DNA from: CAVTOO01 sp963736355
GTDB taxonomy: Bacteria; Pseudomonadota; Alphaproteobacteria; Rhizobiales; Xanthobacteraceae
Assembly (NCBI GenBank): GCA_963736355.1
Contig: CAVTOO010000007.1
Location: 434,001 to 498,000, forward strand
Length of the DNA stretch: 64,000 nt
Reading direction: 5' to 3'
The position numbers and the translations under genes are program-made. Below the pieces are notes generated by a model. It was not told where the DNA came from. It ran no database searches and worked only from the letters and a program-made list of their open reading frames with translations. Shown piece by piece: positions 36,654 to 46,044 of this stretch (positions are counted from its first letter, which is position 1; every line of letters begins with the position of its first letter).

Positions 36654-36833
36654 ATTCGGCAATAGGCTGATTTTCGTCGCTGGAAATGACAACGGCCACG
36701 GTTGAGACGAAGCGCGTACATCCGGCGCCTCGGAATCTCAAAACGTGACCGTCTATGACGATGGAGTGGTTGCTCGACATCGCCGTTAGAAGACAATATG
36801 GGGGGCCATTACGGCTTTTCAAGGGCCCCTGGA

Positions 36834-37652
36834 ATGCCATCAAAAACCACGGAAAAATCAGGCCGGATCCACATTGGCGTCGGCGGCTGGACCTTTGAGC
36901 CGTGGCGCGGGGTCTTTTACCCCAAGGGCCTGACGCAGGCGAAGGAGCTCTCCTACGCCGCCCAGCAGCTGACCTCGATCGAGATCAACGGCACTTATTA
37001 TGGCTCGCAGAAGCCCGAGAGCTTCCGCAAATGGGCGAGCGAAGTGCCGGACGGCTTCATCTTCACGGTGAAAGGCCCGCGCTTTGCCACCAACCGCCGC
37101 GTGCTGGCCGAGGCCGGCGACTTCATCAAACGCTTCTTCGATTCCGGCGTCACCGAAATGGGCGACCGCCTCGGTCCCCTGCTCTGGCAATTCGCGCCGA
37201 CCAAGAAATTCGACGCCGCCGATTTCGGCGCGTTCCTCGAATTGCTGCCGGAGACCTTCGACAAGCGCAAGCTGCGCCACGCCATCGAGGTGCGCAATCC
37301 GAGCTTCGAAGTGCCGGAGTTCATCGCGCTGGCACGGAAGTTCAATGTCGCCGTGGTCTACGCCGAGCATCACAAATATCCGAACATTGCCGACGTCACC
37401 GCCGACTTTGTCTATGCGCGACTGCAGAAGGGCGACGACGACATCAAGACCGCCTACCCGCCCAAGGCGCTCGATGCCTGGTCGGAGCGGCTGAAGACAT
37501 GGGCCAAAGGTGGCGCGCCGAAAGACCTCGCCCTGGTGGACAAGACACACAAGCTCAAACCCGCGCCGCGCGACGTGTTCGCCTACATCATTCACGAAGG
37601 CAAAATCCGCGCGCCGCATGGCGCGATGGAGCTGATCAAGCGGGTTGGGTGA
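36834..37652 (+). CDS. DUF72 family protein
   Basis: From the ATG at 36834 the protein has 272 residues: RIHIGVGGWTFEPWRGVFYP, EINGTYYGSQKPESF, FTVKGPRFATNRRVL and a later AIEVRNPSF block are the DUF72 (YecE-like) TIM-barrel signature. DUF72 proteins are widespread and uncharacterised; links to nucleic-acid or sugar metabolism have been suggested. An ATG at 36798 is open but adds non-conserved residues. The next gene is DUF488, a common neighbour. Confidence 0.93.
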   Translation: MPSKTTEKSGRIHIGVGGWTFEPWRGVFYPKGLTQAKELSYAAQQLTSIEINGTYYGSQKPESFRKWASEVPDGFIFTVKGPRFATNRRVLAEAGDFIKRFFDSGVTEMGDRLGPLLWQFAPTKKFDAADFGAFLELLPETFDKRKLRHAIEVRNPSFEVPEFIALARKFNVAVVYAEHHKYPNIADVTADFVYARLQKGDDDIKTAYPPKALDAWSERLKTWAKGGAPKDLALVDKTHKLKPAPRDVFAYIIHEGKIRAPHGAMELIKRVG

Positions 37653-37727
37653 CTTTCTTCACCTCTTCCCGTTTACGGGGAGAGGGAGAAGAAGCGGACT
37701 TCTGAAGCTCGCAATTTGGTGACGCAA

Positions 37728-38189
37728 ATGCCCAAAAAGCTCTTCACCATCGGCTACGAACAGACACCCTCCTCGGCCGTGCTCGACGAGTTGCAGCGCG
37801 CGAAAGTGAAGCTGCTGGTCGATGTCCGCGCGGTCGCGGCCTCCCGCCGCCCCGGATTCTCCAAGACACAACTGGCGGCCGGACTCGACGAACGCGGCAT
37901 CGGCTATCTTCATTTGCGCGGGCTCGGCACGCCGAAGGAAGGCCGCGAGGCGGCGCGCAGCGGCAAGACGTCCGTGATGCTGAAGATCTTCAATCAGCAT
38001 TTGAAGACCGAACAATCGCGAAACGAGATGGATGAGCTGGCAGCACTCGTGCGCAAGGGTGGCCCGGTCTGCCTGCTCTGCTACGAACGCGATCCCGCGC
38101 AATGCCATCGCAATCGTGTCGCCGAGCTAATCTGCGAACGCACAGGGATCAAGGTCGAGCATTTGCATCCGCATATCGGCGCTCTATAA
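37728..38189 (+). CDS. DUF488 family protein
   Basis: The start at 37728 gives 153 residues: KKLFTIGYEQTPSSAVLDEL, LLVDVRAVAASRRPGFSKTQ, GIGYLHLRGLGTP and CLLCYERDPAQCHRNRVAEL. The Cys-x2-Cys...Cys-His-Arg block and the early VDVR are DUF488 hallmarks. Function unknown. It lies about 75 bases after the DUF72 gene with a pyrimidine-rich repeat (about 37661-37690) in between, suggesting a small two-gene unit. Confidence 0.93.
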   Translation: MPKKLFTIGYEQTPSSAVLDELQRAKVKLLVDVRAVAASRRPGFSKTQLAAGLDERGIGYLHLRGLGTPKEGREAARSGKTSVMLKIFNQHLKTEQSRNEMDELAALVRKGGPVCLLCYERDPAQCHRNRVAELICERTGIKVEHLHPHIGAL

Positions 38190-38215
38190 TTTAAAGCTCC
38201 TGCTGGGAGCCTGCC

Positions 38216-38698
38216 ATGACCGACTCCAAACCATCCGCGCCGCTCGCCATCGAAGCCGCCTCCGCGCCCTTGCGCACCAAGCCCTCGAATTATCCCGAGC
38301 CGTTCTTCTCGCGCATGGCCAGGCGCGAAAAACGTCCGCTCGGCGATCTGTTCGGCCTGAAGAATTTCGGCGTCAACCTGACCACGCTGAAGCCCGGCGG
38401 CGAATCCGCGCTGCTGCACCGGCATTCGAAGCAGGACGAGATGGTCTATATTCTCGAAGGCGCGCCGACGCTCGTCACCGATCAGGGCGAAACGATCCTG
38501 CGGCCGGGCGAGTGCGCAGGCTTTCCGGCAGGCGGCATCGCCCATCAGCTCGTCAACCGCACCGATCGCGACGTGGTTTATCTCGAAATCGGTGATCGCA
38601 CGCCGGGCGACGAAGGCTCATACCCCAACGACGACATCCAGGCTGTGCTCGTGGACGGCAAGTGGGTGTTCACCCACAAGGACGGGACGCCCTACTGA
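38216..38698 (+). CDS. Cupin domain protein
   Basis: The 160-residue single cupin has SALLHRHSKQDEMVYILEG (His-x-His-x4-Glu) and PAGGIAHQLVNRT (second motif His). The C-terminal PNDDIQAVLVDGKWVFTHKDG is typical of a proteobacterial subgroup. Role unknown. Ribosome-binding site GGGAG 6 bases before ATG. It converges with the MFS transporter gene. Confidence 0.92.
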   Translation: MTDSKPSAPLAIEAASAPLRTKPSNYPEPFFSRMARREKRPLGDLFGLKNFGVNLTTLKPGGESALLHRHSKQDEMVYILEGAPTLVTDQGETILRPGECAGFPAGGIAHQLVNRTDRDVVYLEIGDRTPGDEGSYPNDDIQAVLVDGKWVFTHKDGTPY

Positions 38699-38701
38699 GG
38701 A

Positions 38702-39928
38702 TCACTCCGCCGCCTGCGCGAGTGCGCGGCGATTTTCGATGGCCGAGGCGAGCATCGACAGAACGACGGAGGTCGCGGCGAAAATGCCGGCTGTCGCCAT
38801 CATCAGCCACAGCACCACGTCCAGCCCGCTGGTATCGTAGAGTTGGCTGACCCACCACACGCCGGGACCCGACGGCGCAAAGATCAGAAAGAAGCGCGCG
38901 GCGTACACGCGCCCGCGAATACTGGTCGGCGTGTAGCGGCCGAGAACGATATCGTTGACGGTGACCTGTCCGTAAATCGCGGCCATCGATACGCCCAGCG
39001 CCACGATCAGCGCCCAGCCGTTCGCGAATGTCACCCACCACAGCGCGCCGAATTGCGTCAGCGCCAGTGCGGCGAGCAGAAGATGCGCCGGCACCCGGCT
39101 CAGAATACGTCCGACCGACAACTGCGCAACCGCGCCGCACAGGAAGATCGCCGTCGCAACGCTGGAGACGATCACCAGCGGAATGTTGCCGCCGCCGCGC
39201 ACATCGACGACTTTCGGCAAAATGATGGTGAGGATGTTGAAGACGAAGCCGCCGGCCGTCGACATCACCATGATCAGCGCGACGAACACCATCACCATGC
39301 GGGGATCGACCGTCACGTCATCGGCATGCGGCTTGACGATGCGGCGCTGACTGTCCTTCGGCACCAGCCGCAGATAGGCGATGCCGGCGACAAGGAAAAT
39401 CAATGCCGGAATGAAGAAGGCAAATCGCCAGCCGAACAGGCTCGTCAGAATGCCCGTGCACACCGCCGCAATCGCGACGCCGATATTGCCGGCGACGCCG
39501 TTGAACGCCATGACGCGCCCGCGATCGACCGCCTGTTCCAGAAGCATCGGAATACCGACCGGATGATAGATCGCCGCAAACAATCCGACGGCAAACAGCG
39601 CAATCGCAAGCGTCGTGAAGTTCGGGGCGAGACCAACCGCGACAGCCGAGACACCGGTGCCCAGGAAAAACAGCGCCATCATGTTGCGGCGGCTCCAGTG
39701 GTCGGCGAGCCAGCCGAAGGGCAGCGCAAAGATTCCGATGGCCGCAAAGGCCGCCCAGGACAGCGTCAGAAGCTGGCCATAGGAGGTCTGATAGACGGCT
39801 TCCAGCCCGATCACCACGGTCGGAAAGATCAGGATCACATAGTGATCGAGCAAATGGCCGAGGTTGAGAAAGCGAATCGACAGGCTCGCATTCGGGTCTG
39901 GGCTGTCGCCGGAAGTTCTATCGGTCAT
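38702..39928 (-). CDS. MFS transporter
   Basis: The 408-residue protein has twelve predicted membrane segments and the MFS motif A-like GWLADHWSRRNMMALFFLGT between helices 2 and 3. A hydrophilic central loop (KDSQRRIVKPHADDVTVDPR) separates the halves. Substrate unknown; similarity is to proteobacterial permeases of the YbfB/fosmidomycin-resistance type. It is divergent from the SnoaL-like gene at 40099. Confidence 0.92.
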   Translation of the reverse strand: MTDRTSGDSPDPNASLSIRFLNLGHLLDHYVILIFPTVVIGLEAVYQTSYGQLLTLSWAAFAAIGIFALPFGWLADHWSRRNMMALFFLGTGVSAVAVGLAPNFTTLAIALFAVGLFAAIYHPVGIPMLLEQAVDRGRVMAFNGVAGNIGVAIAAVCTGILTSLFGWRFAFFIPALIFLVAGIAYLRLVPKDSQRRIVKPHADDVTVDPRMVMVFVALIMVMSTAGGFVFNILTIILPKVVDVRGGGNIPLVIVSSVATAIFLCGAVAQLSVGRILSRVPAHLLLAALALTQFGALWWVTFANGWALIVALGVSMAAIYGQVTVNDIVLGRYTPTSIRGRVYAARFFLIFAPSGPGVWWVSQLYDTSGLDVVLWLMMATAGIFAATSVVLSMLASAIENRRALAQAAE

Positions 39929-40098
39929 GCCTGATCTTTTGTGGCTTTTCTTGCGCCGGTCGCGAAAGTCGCGGGACTATACCCTTAGCCCTCACGGTGT
40001 CCCATGCCGGATTTGCAGGGCTCCCACCGCAAGACGCTGGCGCCGGCAACCGTCTCGCCCTATCAACGCACCGAAAACAACATCGCTTGCGGGAACCC

Positions 40099-40485
40099 AT
40101 GTCCGAGCAGATCGAAGCGCTTTCGACGCTGACCACTTTTATCCGCCTCTTCAACGACGGCAAAAACCCTGACGCCATCGTGGATCTGTTCACACCGGAC
40201 GCGCAGTTCTGGGGAACGACACTGCCGGATTTCGGCACCGACGCGGACATCATCAAGGGCTATTTCGCCGGCGCGTTCATCAGGCGGGCCGGCGCAAAGG
40301 TCACAGCCAGCGTCACCGGTTCGGATATTCAGGCCGTCGCACCGGGTGTCGTGACGATGCTGGGACATTGGCAGATCGAACGCGGCGACAGCATCAATCG
40401 CTTGCGCTTCAGCATCGTTCTCAACAAGCAAAACGACCGCTGGCTGATCGCGCAGTTCCATTCCTCGCCGCGGCCCGGTGCCTGA
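40099..40485 (+). CDS. SnoaL/NTF2-like domain protein
   Basis: Start at 40099 (GGGA upstream) gives 128 residues: ALSTLTTFIRLFNDGKNPDA, DLFTPDAQFWGTTLPDFGTD and VLNKQNDRWLIAQFHSSPRP. The helix-helix-sheet order and DRWLIAQFHSS end match the SgcJ/DUF4440 type of the NTF2-like superfamily. No catalytic role can be assigned. An upstream open extension to 39997 is not conserved-looking. Confidence 0.82.
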   Translation: MSEQIEALSTLTTFIRLFNDGKNPDAIVDLFTPDAQFWGTTLPDFGTDADIIKGYFAGAFIRRAGAKVTASVTGSDIQAVAPGVVTMLGHWQIERGDSINRLRFSIVLNKQNDRWLIAQFHSSPRPGA

Positions 40486-40500
40486 CGCTGAAGCGTCCCG

Positions 40501-40848
40501 TCACGCCTGCGCGGCTCGCGTCGAGCCCAGCATCGCGAAAATCAGAACCGTCAGCGACAGCATCGCGCCCAGTCCCGCCAGCGCCAGCAGTGCCCAGTCG
40601 AGCGCGCCGCTGAGATTGGCGAAGCCCGCCTGCGTCGCGAAGGGCGCCATGGCCGCGGCGATCACGCCTGCGATCACGCCGGTCCAGGTCGCCACGCGCG
40701 CGGCCGGCCCGCGAAATCCGCGTTGCCGCATCAGGGCAATGACGAACGCGATCAACACGACAAACGCCAGCACCAGAAAAACCCACAGGCTGACGCCGAG
40801 CACTTCTTCGGCAATCGCGAAAATGACCGACGGGGTAAAGTCCTTCAT
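40501..40848 (-). CDS. Small membrane protein (DUF5368-like)
   Basis: The 115-residue protein has three membrane segments, starting MKDFTPSVIFAIAEEVLGVS and ending LSLTVLIFAMLGSTRAAQA. It resembles DUF5368 proteins, though I cannot confirm this. It starts 13 bases after the sulfide:quinone oxidoreductase gene on the same strand, so a role in sulfide oxidation or in anchoring the enzyme is a reasonable guess. Confidence 0.75.
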   Translation of the reverse strand: MKDFTPSVIFAIAEEVLGVSLWVFLVLAFVVLIAFVIALMRQRGFRGPAARVATWTGVIAGVIAAAMAPFATQAGFANLSGALDWALLALAGLGAMLSLTVLIFAMLGSTRAAQA

Positions 40849-40861
40849 CGCCCTGTCCTCC

Positions 40862-42178
40862 TCACGCCAGCCCGCGCAGCATCGCGGTGTAATTCGGCTT
40901 CAGCATCGTTTCCTTGATCACCCACACCAGCCAGTGCTCGTCGAGCGGCTTGATGAACGGGAACGACGGCGTCAGGCGATTCTCGTAGTCGAACTCGACC
41001 AGCATCGCCTGACCGATTTTGGTGATCAGCGGGCATGACGTGTAGCCGTTGTAGCGCTCGGTGCCGCCCTTGCCGGTAATGGTTCCGATCAGATGATCCG
41101 CCGCTACCGGCGCCTGCCATTTGACGCTCGCCGCCGTCTTGCCCTTGGGTACGCCGTTGATGTCGCCGACGCCGAACACATTGGCGAAGCGCTGGTGACG
41201 CAGCGTGGTGCGGTCGACATCGATCCACCCGTCGGCCGAAAACGGACCGCTCTGCCAGCGCAGCGCGCTGTTGCGGACGGCGGGTGGCGCACGCATCGGC
41301 GGAATGAGATTGAGAAAATCCCATTTCAGCTCGACCGGCCCCTTTGCCGTCGTATAGGTCGCGATGTGGCGCACCGGGTCGATGCGCGTCAGGACATGGC
41401 TGAAATTGACCTTGAACTCCTGCCGCGCAAACAGTTCGCGCACCTTGGCGTCGACCAGCGGCACGCTGAACAGCGTGTCGTTCTGCGCGTTGTAGATGAT
41501 CTCCGACGATGCCCGCTTGCCTGATCGGCGCAGATAGTCGTCGGCGAGGAAAGTCTGCTTCAGCGGCGCGCCGGCGCATTTCATCTCCGTCTGCGGCCGG
41601 CCGAACAGGCCGACACCGCCACGTTGACGAAAGACATCGAGCGCACGCCACGACGCCTCCGCCGCCTGCGGGCCGCCATAGACGCTGGCAATGCCCTCGC
41701 GGCCGATCAGGCCGAACTCCATGCCCTCGACACCCTGATAGTCGAGCACGAGCCCGGTCGCGACGACGAGAAAGTCATAAGGCAGCTGCGTGCCCTTGTC
41801 GGTGACGACCTTGTTGCCGACCGGATCGAACTCCGCGATGCTTTCCGGCACAAGCCGCACGTTGCGCGGCACGAAGTCTCCGGTTCGCAGCGTCACATAG
41901 CTCGCCGGCTTCAGCCCCGCCCCGACCAGCGTCAGTCCCGGCTGATAGATATGATCCGCGCGCGGATCGACGATGACGATCTGCGCGCCCTCAAGCTGTT
42001 GCGACAGGCGCGAGGCCATCGTCAGGCCGGCGGCGCCCGCCCCGGCGATAACAATCCGCGCCTTGGTCGCCACGGTTTGCGCGCGGACCTGCGCGGGAGC
42101 GACGGCGCCAGCCGACACAGCTGCAAGCGCCGCCAGCAGCTGACGCCGATCCGGCTTGAAACGGATTTGATCTGACAT
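40862..42178 (-). CDS. Tat-exported sulfide:quinone oxidoreductase/FCSD-like flavoprotein
   Basis: Start at 42178 (GGGAG upstream) gives 438 residues with a twin-arginine signal (KPDRRQLLAALAAVSAGAVA). FAD binding is at RIVIAGAGAAGLTMASRLS. The two redox Cys of SQR are in EMKCAGAPLKQTFLADDYLR and YTSCPLITKIGQAMLVEF (Cys201 and Cys382). FGVGDINGVPKGKTAASVKW is the second FAD contact. It would oxidise sulfide to sulfur and reduce quinone or cytochrome, on the periplasmic side. An ATG at 42196 is an alternative start. Confidence 0.92.
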   Translation of the reverse strand: MSDQIRFKPDRRQLLAALAAVSAGAVAPAQVRAQTVATKARIVIAGAGAAGLTMASRLSQQLEGAQIVIVDPRADHIYQPGLTLVGAGLKPASYVTLRTGDFVPRNVRLVPESIAEFDPVGNKVVTDKGTQLPYDFLVVATGLVLDYQGVEGMEFGLIGREGIASVYGGPQAAEASWRALDVFRQRGGVGLFGRPQTEMKCAGAPLKQTFLADDYLRRSGKRASSEIIYNAQNDTLFSVPLVDAKVRELFARQEFKVNFSHVLTRIDPVRHIATYTTAKGPVELKWDFLNLIPPMRAPPAVRNSALRWQSGPFSADGWIDVDRTTLRHQRFANVFGVGDINGVPKGKTAASVKWQAPVAADHLIGTITGKGGTERYNGYTSCPLITKIGQAMLVEFDYENRLTPSFPFIKPLDEHWLVWVIKETMLKPNYTAMLRGLA

Positions 42179-42305
42179 GCTGCAGCTCCCGGCCATGAGC
42201 CGGCCGGCAACAATTCCGGCCTTGCTGCAGTGTCGGGCCGCGGCCTCGCGTCACATTGATGCAGGTCAACGTCAGCCCCCTCCGATAGTCAAAGACGGTG
42301 CAATA

Positions 42306-42349
42306 GCGTTTTCGAGCGAGGTGGGTACCGGCTCGCGTGAAGAAAACGC
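42306..42349. repeat. Palindromic repeat, GCGTTTTC family
   Basis: GCGTTTTCGAGCGAGGTGGG followed by TACCGGCTCGCGTGAAGAAAACGC. It is followed at 42366-42402 by a second palindrome (GAGCCCGGCTTTGATTCCATC, then AAAGCCGAAAGGCTC), the same pairing as at 53303/53361. It lies between the SQR start and the ABC permease stop. Confidence 0.85.
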
Positions 42350-42365
42350 GTCAAAATAAAGAAGT

Positions 42366-42402
42366 GGAGCCCGGCTTTGATTCCATCAAAGCCGAAAGGC
42401 TC
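42366..42402 (-). terminator. AGAGCC...GGCTCT palindrome at the permease stop
   Basis: GGCTTTGAT (42373-42381) and ATCAAAGCC (42385-42393) form a perfect stem with a 3-base centre, flanked by outer GAGCC/GGCTC arms. It abuts the stop codon of the ABC permease, so it could terminate the efflux operon; it is also part of a dispersed composite repeat (second copy 53361-53401). Confidence 0.5.
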
Positions 42403-43575
42403 TAATCCAGCGTCGTGCGGAATCGTTTCACCGCGACGATCATGACGGCCAGTGTCAGCACGACAAGCATCGCCGCGTCGTAGCGCAGATTGTCCAGCGT
42501 CGCGCCCTTGAGCATGATCGCGCGCACGATGCGCAGATAATGCGTCAGCGGCAGCGCCTCGCCGATCCACTGCGCCCAGGCCGGCATGCCGGCAAAGGGA
42601 AACATGAATCCCGACAACAGGATATTCGGCAGAAAGAACATCACCGTCATCTGCATCGCTTGCAGCTGGTTCTGGGCGATCGTCGAGAACGTGTAGCCGA
42701 TCGCGAGATTGGCGGTGATGAACAGCGTCGAAAGCGCCGCGAGCAGCGTCAGGCTGCCCAGCACCGGCACGCCGAACACGACAACGCCAAGCCCGATGAT
42801 CAACGATGCCTGCACGAAGCCGACCAGCACGTAGGGAATGATCTTGCCCAGCATCACCTCGACTGGCGTAATCGGCATCGACAGCAGGCTTTCCATCGTA
42901 CCGCGCTCGATTTCACGCGTCACCGACAGCGCCGTGAAGATCAGCATGGTCATGGTGAGAATGGTACCGACGAGCCCCGGCACGATGTTCATGCTCGATG
43001 AACCGGTCGGGTTGTAGCGCGCATGATTGCGAATCTCGAAGGCCGGAGCCGACCCCTTCGGCACGGCGCGCTCGTGCTGCAGCGCCGTATTGACGATCTG
43101 GCCGAGCGCCGACATTGCCGAACCCGAAGCCACCGGATCGGTCGCATCGGCGGCCACCAGAATGGCCGGACGATCGCCGCGCCGCACCGCACGCTCGAAC
43201 CCTTCGGGAATTTCGACGCCGAACAACACCTCTCCCGATTGCAGCAGCCGGTCGAACTCCGCGACCGTCCGTGCCTGCCGGGTGAAGCGGAAATAATTGG
43301 TATTCTCGAAAGCCTTGAGGATCGCGTGCGCGAGGTCGCTTTCCTCATGCACGAGCACGGCGGTCGGCAGGTGGCGCGGCGTGGTGTTGATGGCGTAGCC
43401 GAACAGCACGAGCTGCATCACCGGCACCATGACGATCATGGCGAAGGACACGCGATCTCGCTTGAGCTGGATGAATTCCTTCACCAGCATGGCGAACGTC
43501 CGCCGCCAGAATCCCCGGCGCGGGTTGTCCTCGTCCGAACTCTGATCTCGTGTCCTGGGGCATATCTTGCGTCAT
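42402..43575 (-). CDS. ABC-2 type efflux permease, frameshifted near the N-terminus
   Basis: The long frame begins FAMLVKEFIQLKRDRVSFAM and has six membrane segments with a large periplasmic domain after the first, as in YbhS/YhhJ-type exporters. Upstream in the same frame GFWRRT is coding; one extra T near 43545 joins it to MTQDMPQDTR starting at 43575. That start overlaps the ATPase stop as ATGA. Corrected length is 390 residues. It forms the membrane part of the HlyD-ABC exporter, probably for drugs or lipophilic compounds. Confidence 0.88.
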
Positions 43576-44508
43576 GCGCTGAAATTATCCTGCGCGCGGT
43601 TCATCAATTCGATGAACACATCTTCCAGCGAGGGCTCGCCCGGCGTCCATTGGAGATCGCCACGCGCCTTGTACGGCGCGATTGTCGCCTCGAGCTTGGC
43701 GGCGTCGCGGCCCGACACATGAAGGCTGGTGCCGAACGGCGCGACGCTGTCGATGCCGTCCTTACCGGTGAGCTGCGCGGTGAGATCGTTCAGGTCCGCG
43801 CCGGTGACGGTGTAGGTCGTGAGCTTCGATTCCGCGACCACCGCTTCCACCGTGCCATGCGTCAGCAGCTCGCCATAGGCAATGTAAGCGATTTCGTGAC
43901 AGCGCTCGGCTTCGTCCATGTAGTGCGTCGAGACGAGCACCGTCAGGCCGTCGGCCGCCAGCGCATGGATCTCGTTCCAGAACTCGCGACGCGCCTTGGG
44001 ATCGACACCTGCGGTCGGCTCGTCGAGCAAAAGCAGCTGCGGGTTGCGGCAAGCGTGCAGGCGCCGAGCGCGAGGCGCTGCTTCCAGCCGCCGGATAATT
44101 GGCCGGCCAGCTGCTCCTCGCGGCCGTTGAGGCCGAGGCGCACGATCATGTCATGCGCCGCGCCGACCGGATTCGGCACGCCGTACACGCCGCGCGACGA
44201 ACTCCAGGTTCTCGCGCACCGACAAGTCCTGGTAGAGGCTGAAGCGCTGCGTCATGTAGCCGACGCGGCGCTTGATGCGATCCGACTGCGTGCAGGATGT
44301 CGAAGCCGAGGCACGTCCCCTCGCCGCTGTCGGGCGTCAGAAGCCCGCACAGCATGCGGATCGTCGTCGTCTTGCCGGAGCCGTTGGGCCCGAGAAAGCC
44401 GTAGATCGATCCGCGCTTCACCTGCATCGACAGGTCGCGCACCACGGTGCGCCCGTCGAACGATTTGGTCAGCCCCTTGACGTCGATGGCGATGCCTTGA
44501 TCGGTCAT
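43572..44508 (-). CDS. ABC transporter ATP-binding protein, frameshifted
   Basis: ATG at 44508 opens MTDQGIAIDVKGLTKSFDG with Walker A GPNGSGKTTTIRML. Removing one C near 44292, one G near 44185 and two bases near 44057 joins GFDILTQ, SDRIKRRVGYMTQRFSLYQD, FVARVYGVPNP, the signature QLSGGWKQRLALGA and Walker B LLLLDEPTAGVDP. Corrected length is 310 residues, with an H-loop in LVSTHYMDEAE. It overlaps hlyD upstream and the permease downstream by ATGA, so the complex is made stoichiometrically. Confidence 0.93.
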
Positions 44509-45267
44509 GGCCGCGCGCCCAATCTGACGGTCACCGGCTGACCAATGCGCAGATTGTCCGGCTGCGCCGGGCGGGCCTGAACCAGGAACACCAGCTTCGC
44601 GCGCTCGGATTCCGAGTAGATCACCGGCGGGGTGTATTCGGCGCTGGTGGCGATAAAATAGATTTTCGCGGTGAGATTCGTCGCGCAACCGTCGCAGGAC
44701 ACCTGCACATCCTCGCCGATCTTGATTTTGGCCAGATCCGTTTCGCGCACATAGAAGCGGACCTTGACGTTCTCCGGCGGCAGGATCGAGACCACGGGCT
44801 TTTCGGCGCCGACGATCTCGCCCTCGCGGAAATAGATCTGATTCGACGAGTCCGGTCACCGGGCTCGCCACCTTGCGGCGCGCGAGGCGGGTCTGCGAGG
44901 TGTTGACGCGGCGCCTGTGCGACACGCAGCGCCGATTGTGCGGCATCGAAATCGCGTTGCGTGCCCGCGCCTGTCTTGGCCAATTGCTGGGCGCGGTCGA
45001 ACGTCTGCTGCGCGTTGACGAGTTGCGCCTGCTGCTGGTTGAGATCGGCCTGCTGCAAGCGCGTCGTCGAGTTCGTAGAGCGGCGCGCCCTGCGTCACCC
45101 GATCGCCCTCACGCACTGCGAGCTTCACCAGGCGGCCGGATTCCTCCGGGACTGACATAGATGAAATCAGCCTCGACCCAGCCCTGATACGTTTGCTCGG
45201 CGCGCTGCCCGCATGCGGCCAGCGCCAGCACGATCGCCGCGACACCGATACTTCGCAGAGCCGTCAT
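44505..45267 (-). CDS. HlyD-family periplasmic adaptor lipoprotein, frameshifted
   Basis: ATG at 45267 overlaps the tetR stop. The signal RSIGVAAIVLALAACGQRAE has a lipobox, so the protein is lipid-anchored. Four single-base insertions (near 45155, 45055, 44914, 44847) must be removed to read VSPEESGRLVKLAVREGDRV, the coiled coil QQADLNQQQAQLVNAQQTFD and RKVASPVTGLVNQIYFREGE. Corrected length is 252 residues. Adaptors of this YbhG-like type link the inner-membrane ABC exporter to an outer-membrane channel. Confidence 0.9.
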
Positions 45268-45926
45268 GCCGGCCTCCCTGAACCGAAAATCAGATCAACA
45301 TGAGTTCTCAGCATCCCCTCGACATCGAGCGGCGCATGCTTTTCGAACAAGGACGTCCAGATGATCGCAACCAGCGCCGATCCGATCATCACCTGCGGAT
45401 AGCGTGCGAGGCCATGATTGGATATTTCGCCGCGCGCGATACCGCGCTCGATCAATTTCGTCATCGCCGCCAGGCCGCGCTGGATGACCTCGCGATAGTA
45501 GAACTCCGCGAGCGCCGGCAGGTTACGCCCTTCCGTGATCACAAGCCGGATGATATCGGCACGGCGCGTCGGCAGCACTTCGCGCACGAACATCTGCACG
45601 AAGCCCTCGAACACCGCGCGCGTCGGCACGGCCTCCGGCATTGCGCCGCCGAGCTGCTGCACGCGCGGCACGATCTCGGTGCGCACCAGTTCGAGAAACA
45701 GCGATTCCTTGTCCTTGAAGTGCAGATAGATGGTGCCCTTGGCGACACCCGCGCGCGTGGCGATATCGTCGAGGCGCGTGGCGGCAAAGCCTCGCGACGC
45801 GAACTCATCGAGGGCGGCGTTGAGGATGGCGTCGCGCCGTTCGGCCGCCTTCTCTGCGCGGGTGGCAGCCGGATTGGCCGGCACTGCCGGAGTGCGGCGC
45901 GCCGCTGGTTTGCTCTTCGTTGTCAT
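45264..45926 (-). CDS. TetR/AcrR-family repressor
   Basis: The 220-residue protein has a basic Pro/Ala-rich leader, then the TetR HTH: RDAILNAALDEFASRGFAAT, RLDDIATRAGVAKGTIYLHF and KDKESLFLELV. The ligand domain contains FVREVLPTRRADIIRLV, resembling the TetR_C family next to RND/ABC exporters. It is first in the operon; a palindromic operator lies 10 bases upstream of its start, predicting repression of itself and the exporter until an inducer binds. Intact. Confidence 0.93.
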   Translation of the reverse strand: MTTKSKPAARRTPAVPANPAATRAEKAAERRDAILNAALDEFASRGFAATRLDDIATRAGVAKGTIYLHFKDKESLFLELVRTEIVPRVQQLGGAMPEAVPTRAVFEGFVQMFVREVLPTRRADIIRLVITEGRNLPALAEFYYREVIQRGLAAMTKLIERGIARGEISNHGLARYPQVMIGSALVAIIWTSLFEKHAPLDVEGMLRTHVDLIFGSGRPA

Positions 45927-45936
45927 GGAGCATTAG

Positions 45937-45954
45937 TGACTGACTGGTCAGTCA
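45937..45954. promoter_or_regulatory. TetR-type palindromic operator
   Basis: TGACTGAC (45937-45944), two bases TG, GTCAGTCA (45947-45954): perfect 8-bp arms. It lies immediately before the tetR start, the typical site for an AcrR/TetR dimer pair, and would control the whole tetR-hlyD-ABC operon. Confidence 0.8.
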
Positions 45955-46044
45955 AGTTCAAGAGATTTGGAAATAATTCCGAGATGCGCCATCATGGACG
46001 AAAACTCAGCTGATTACAGATACTTATAAATAATGAATTTGAAT

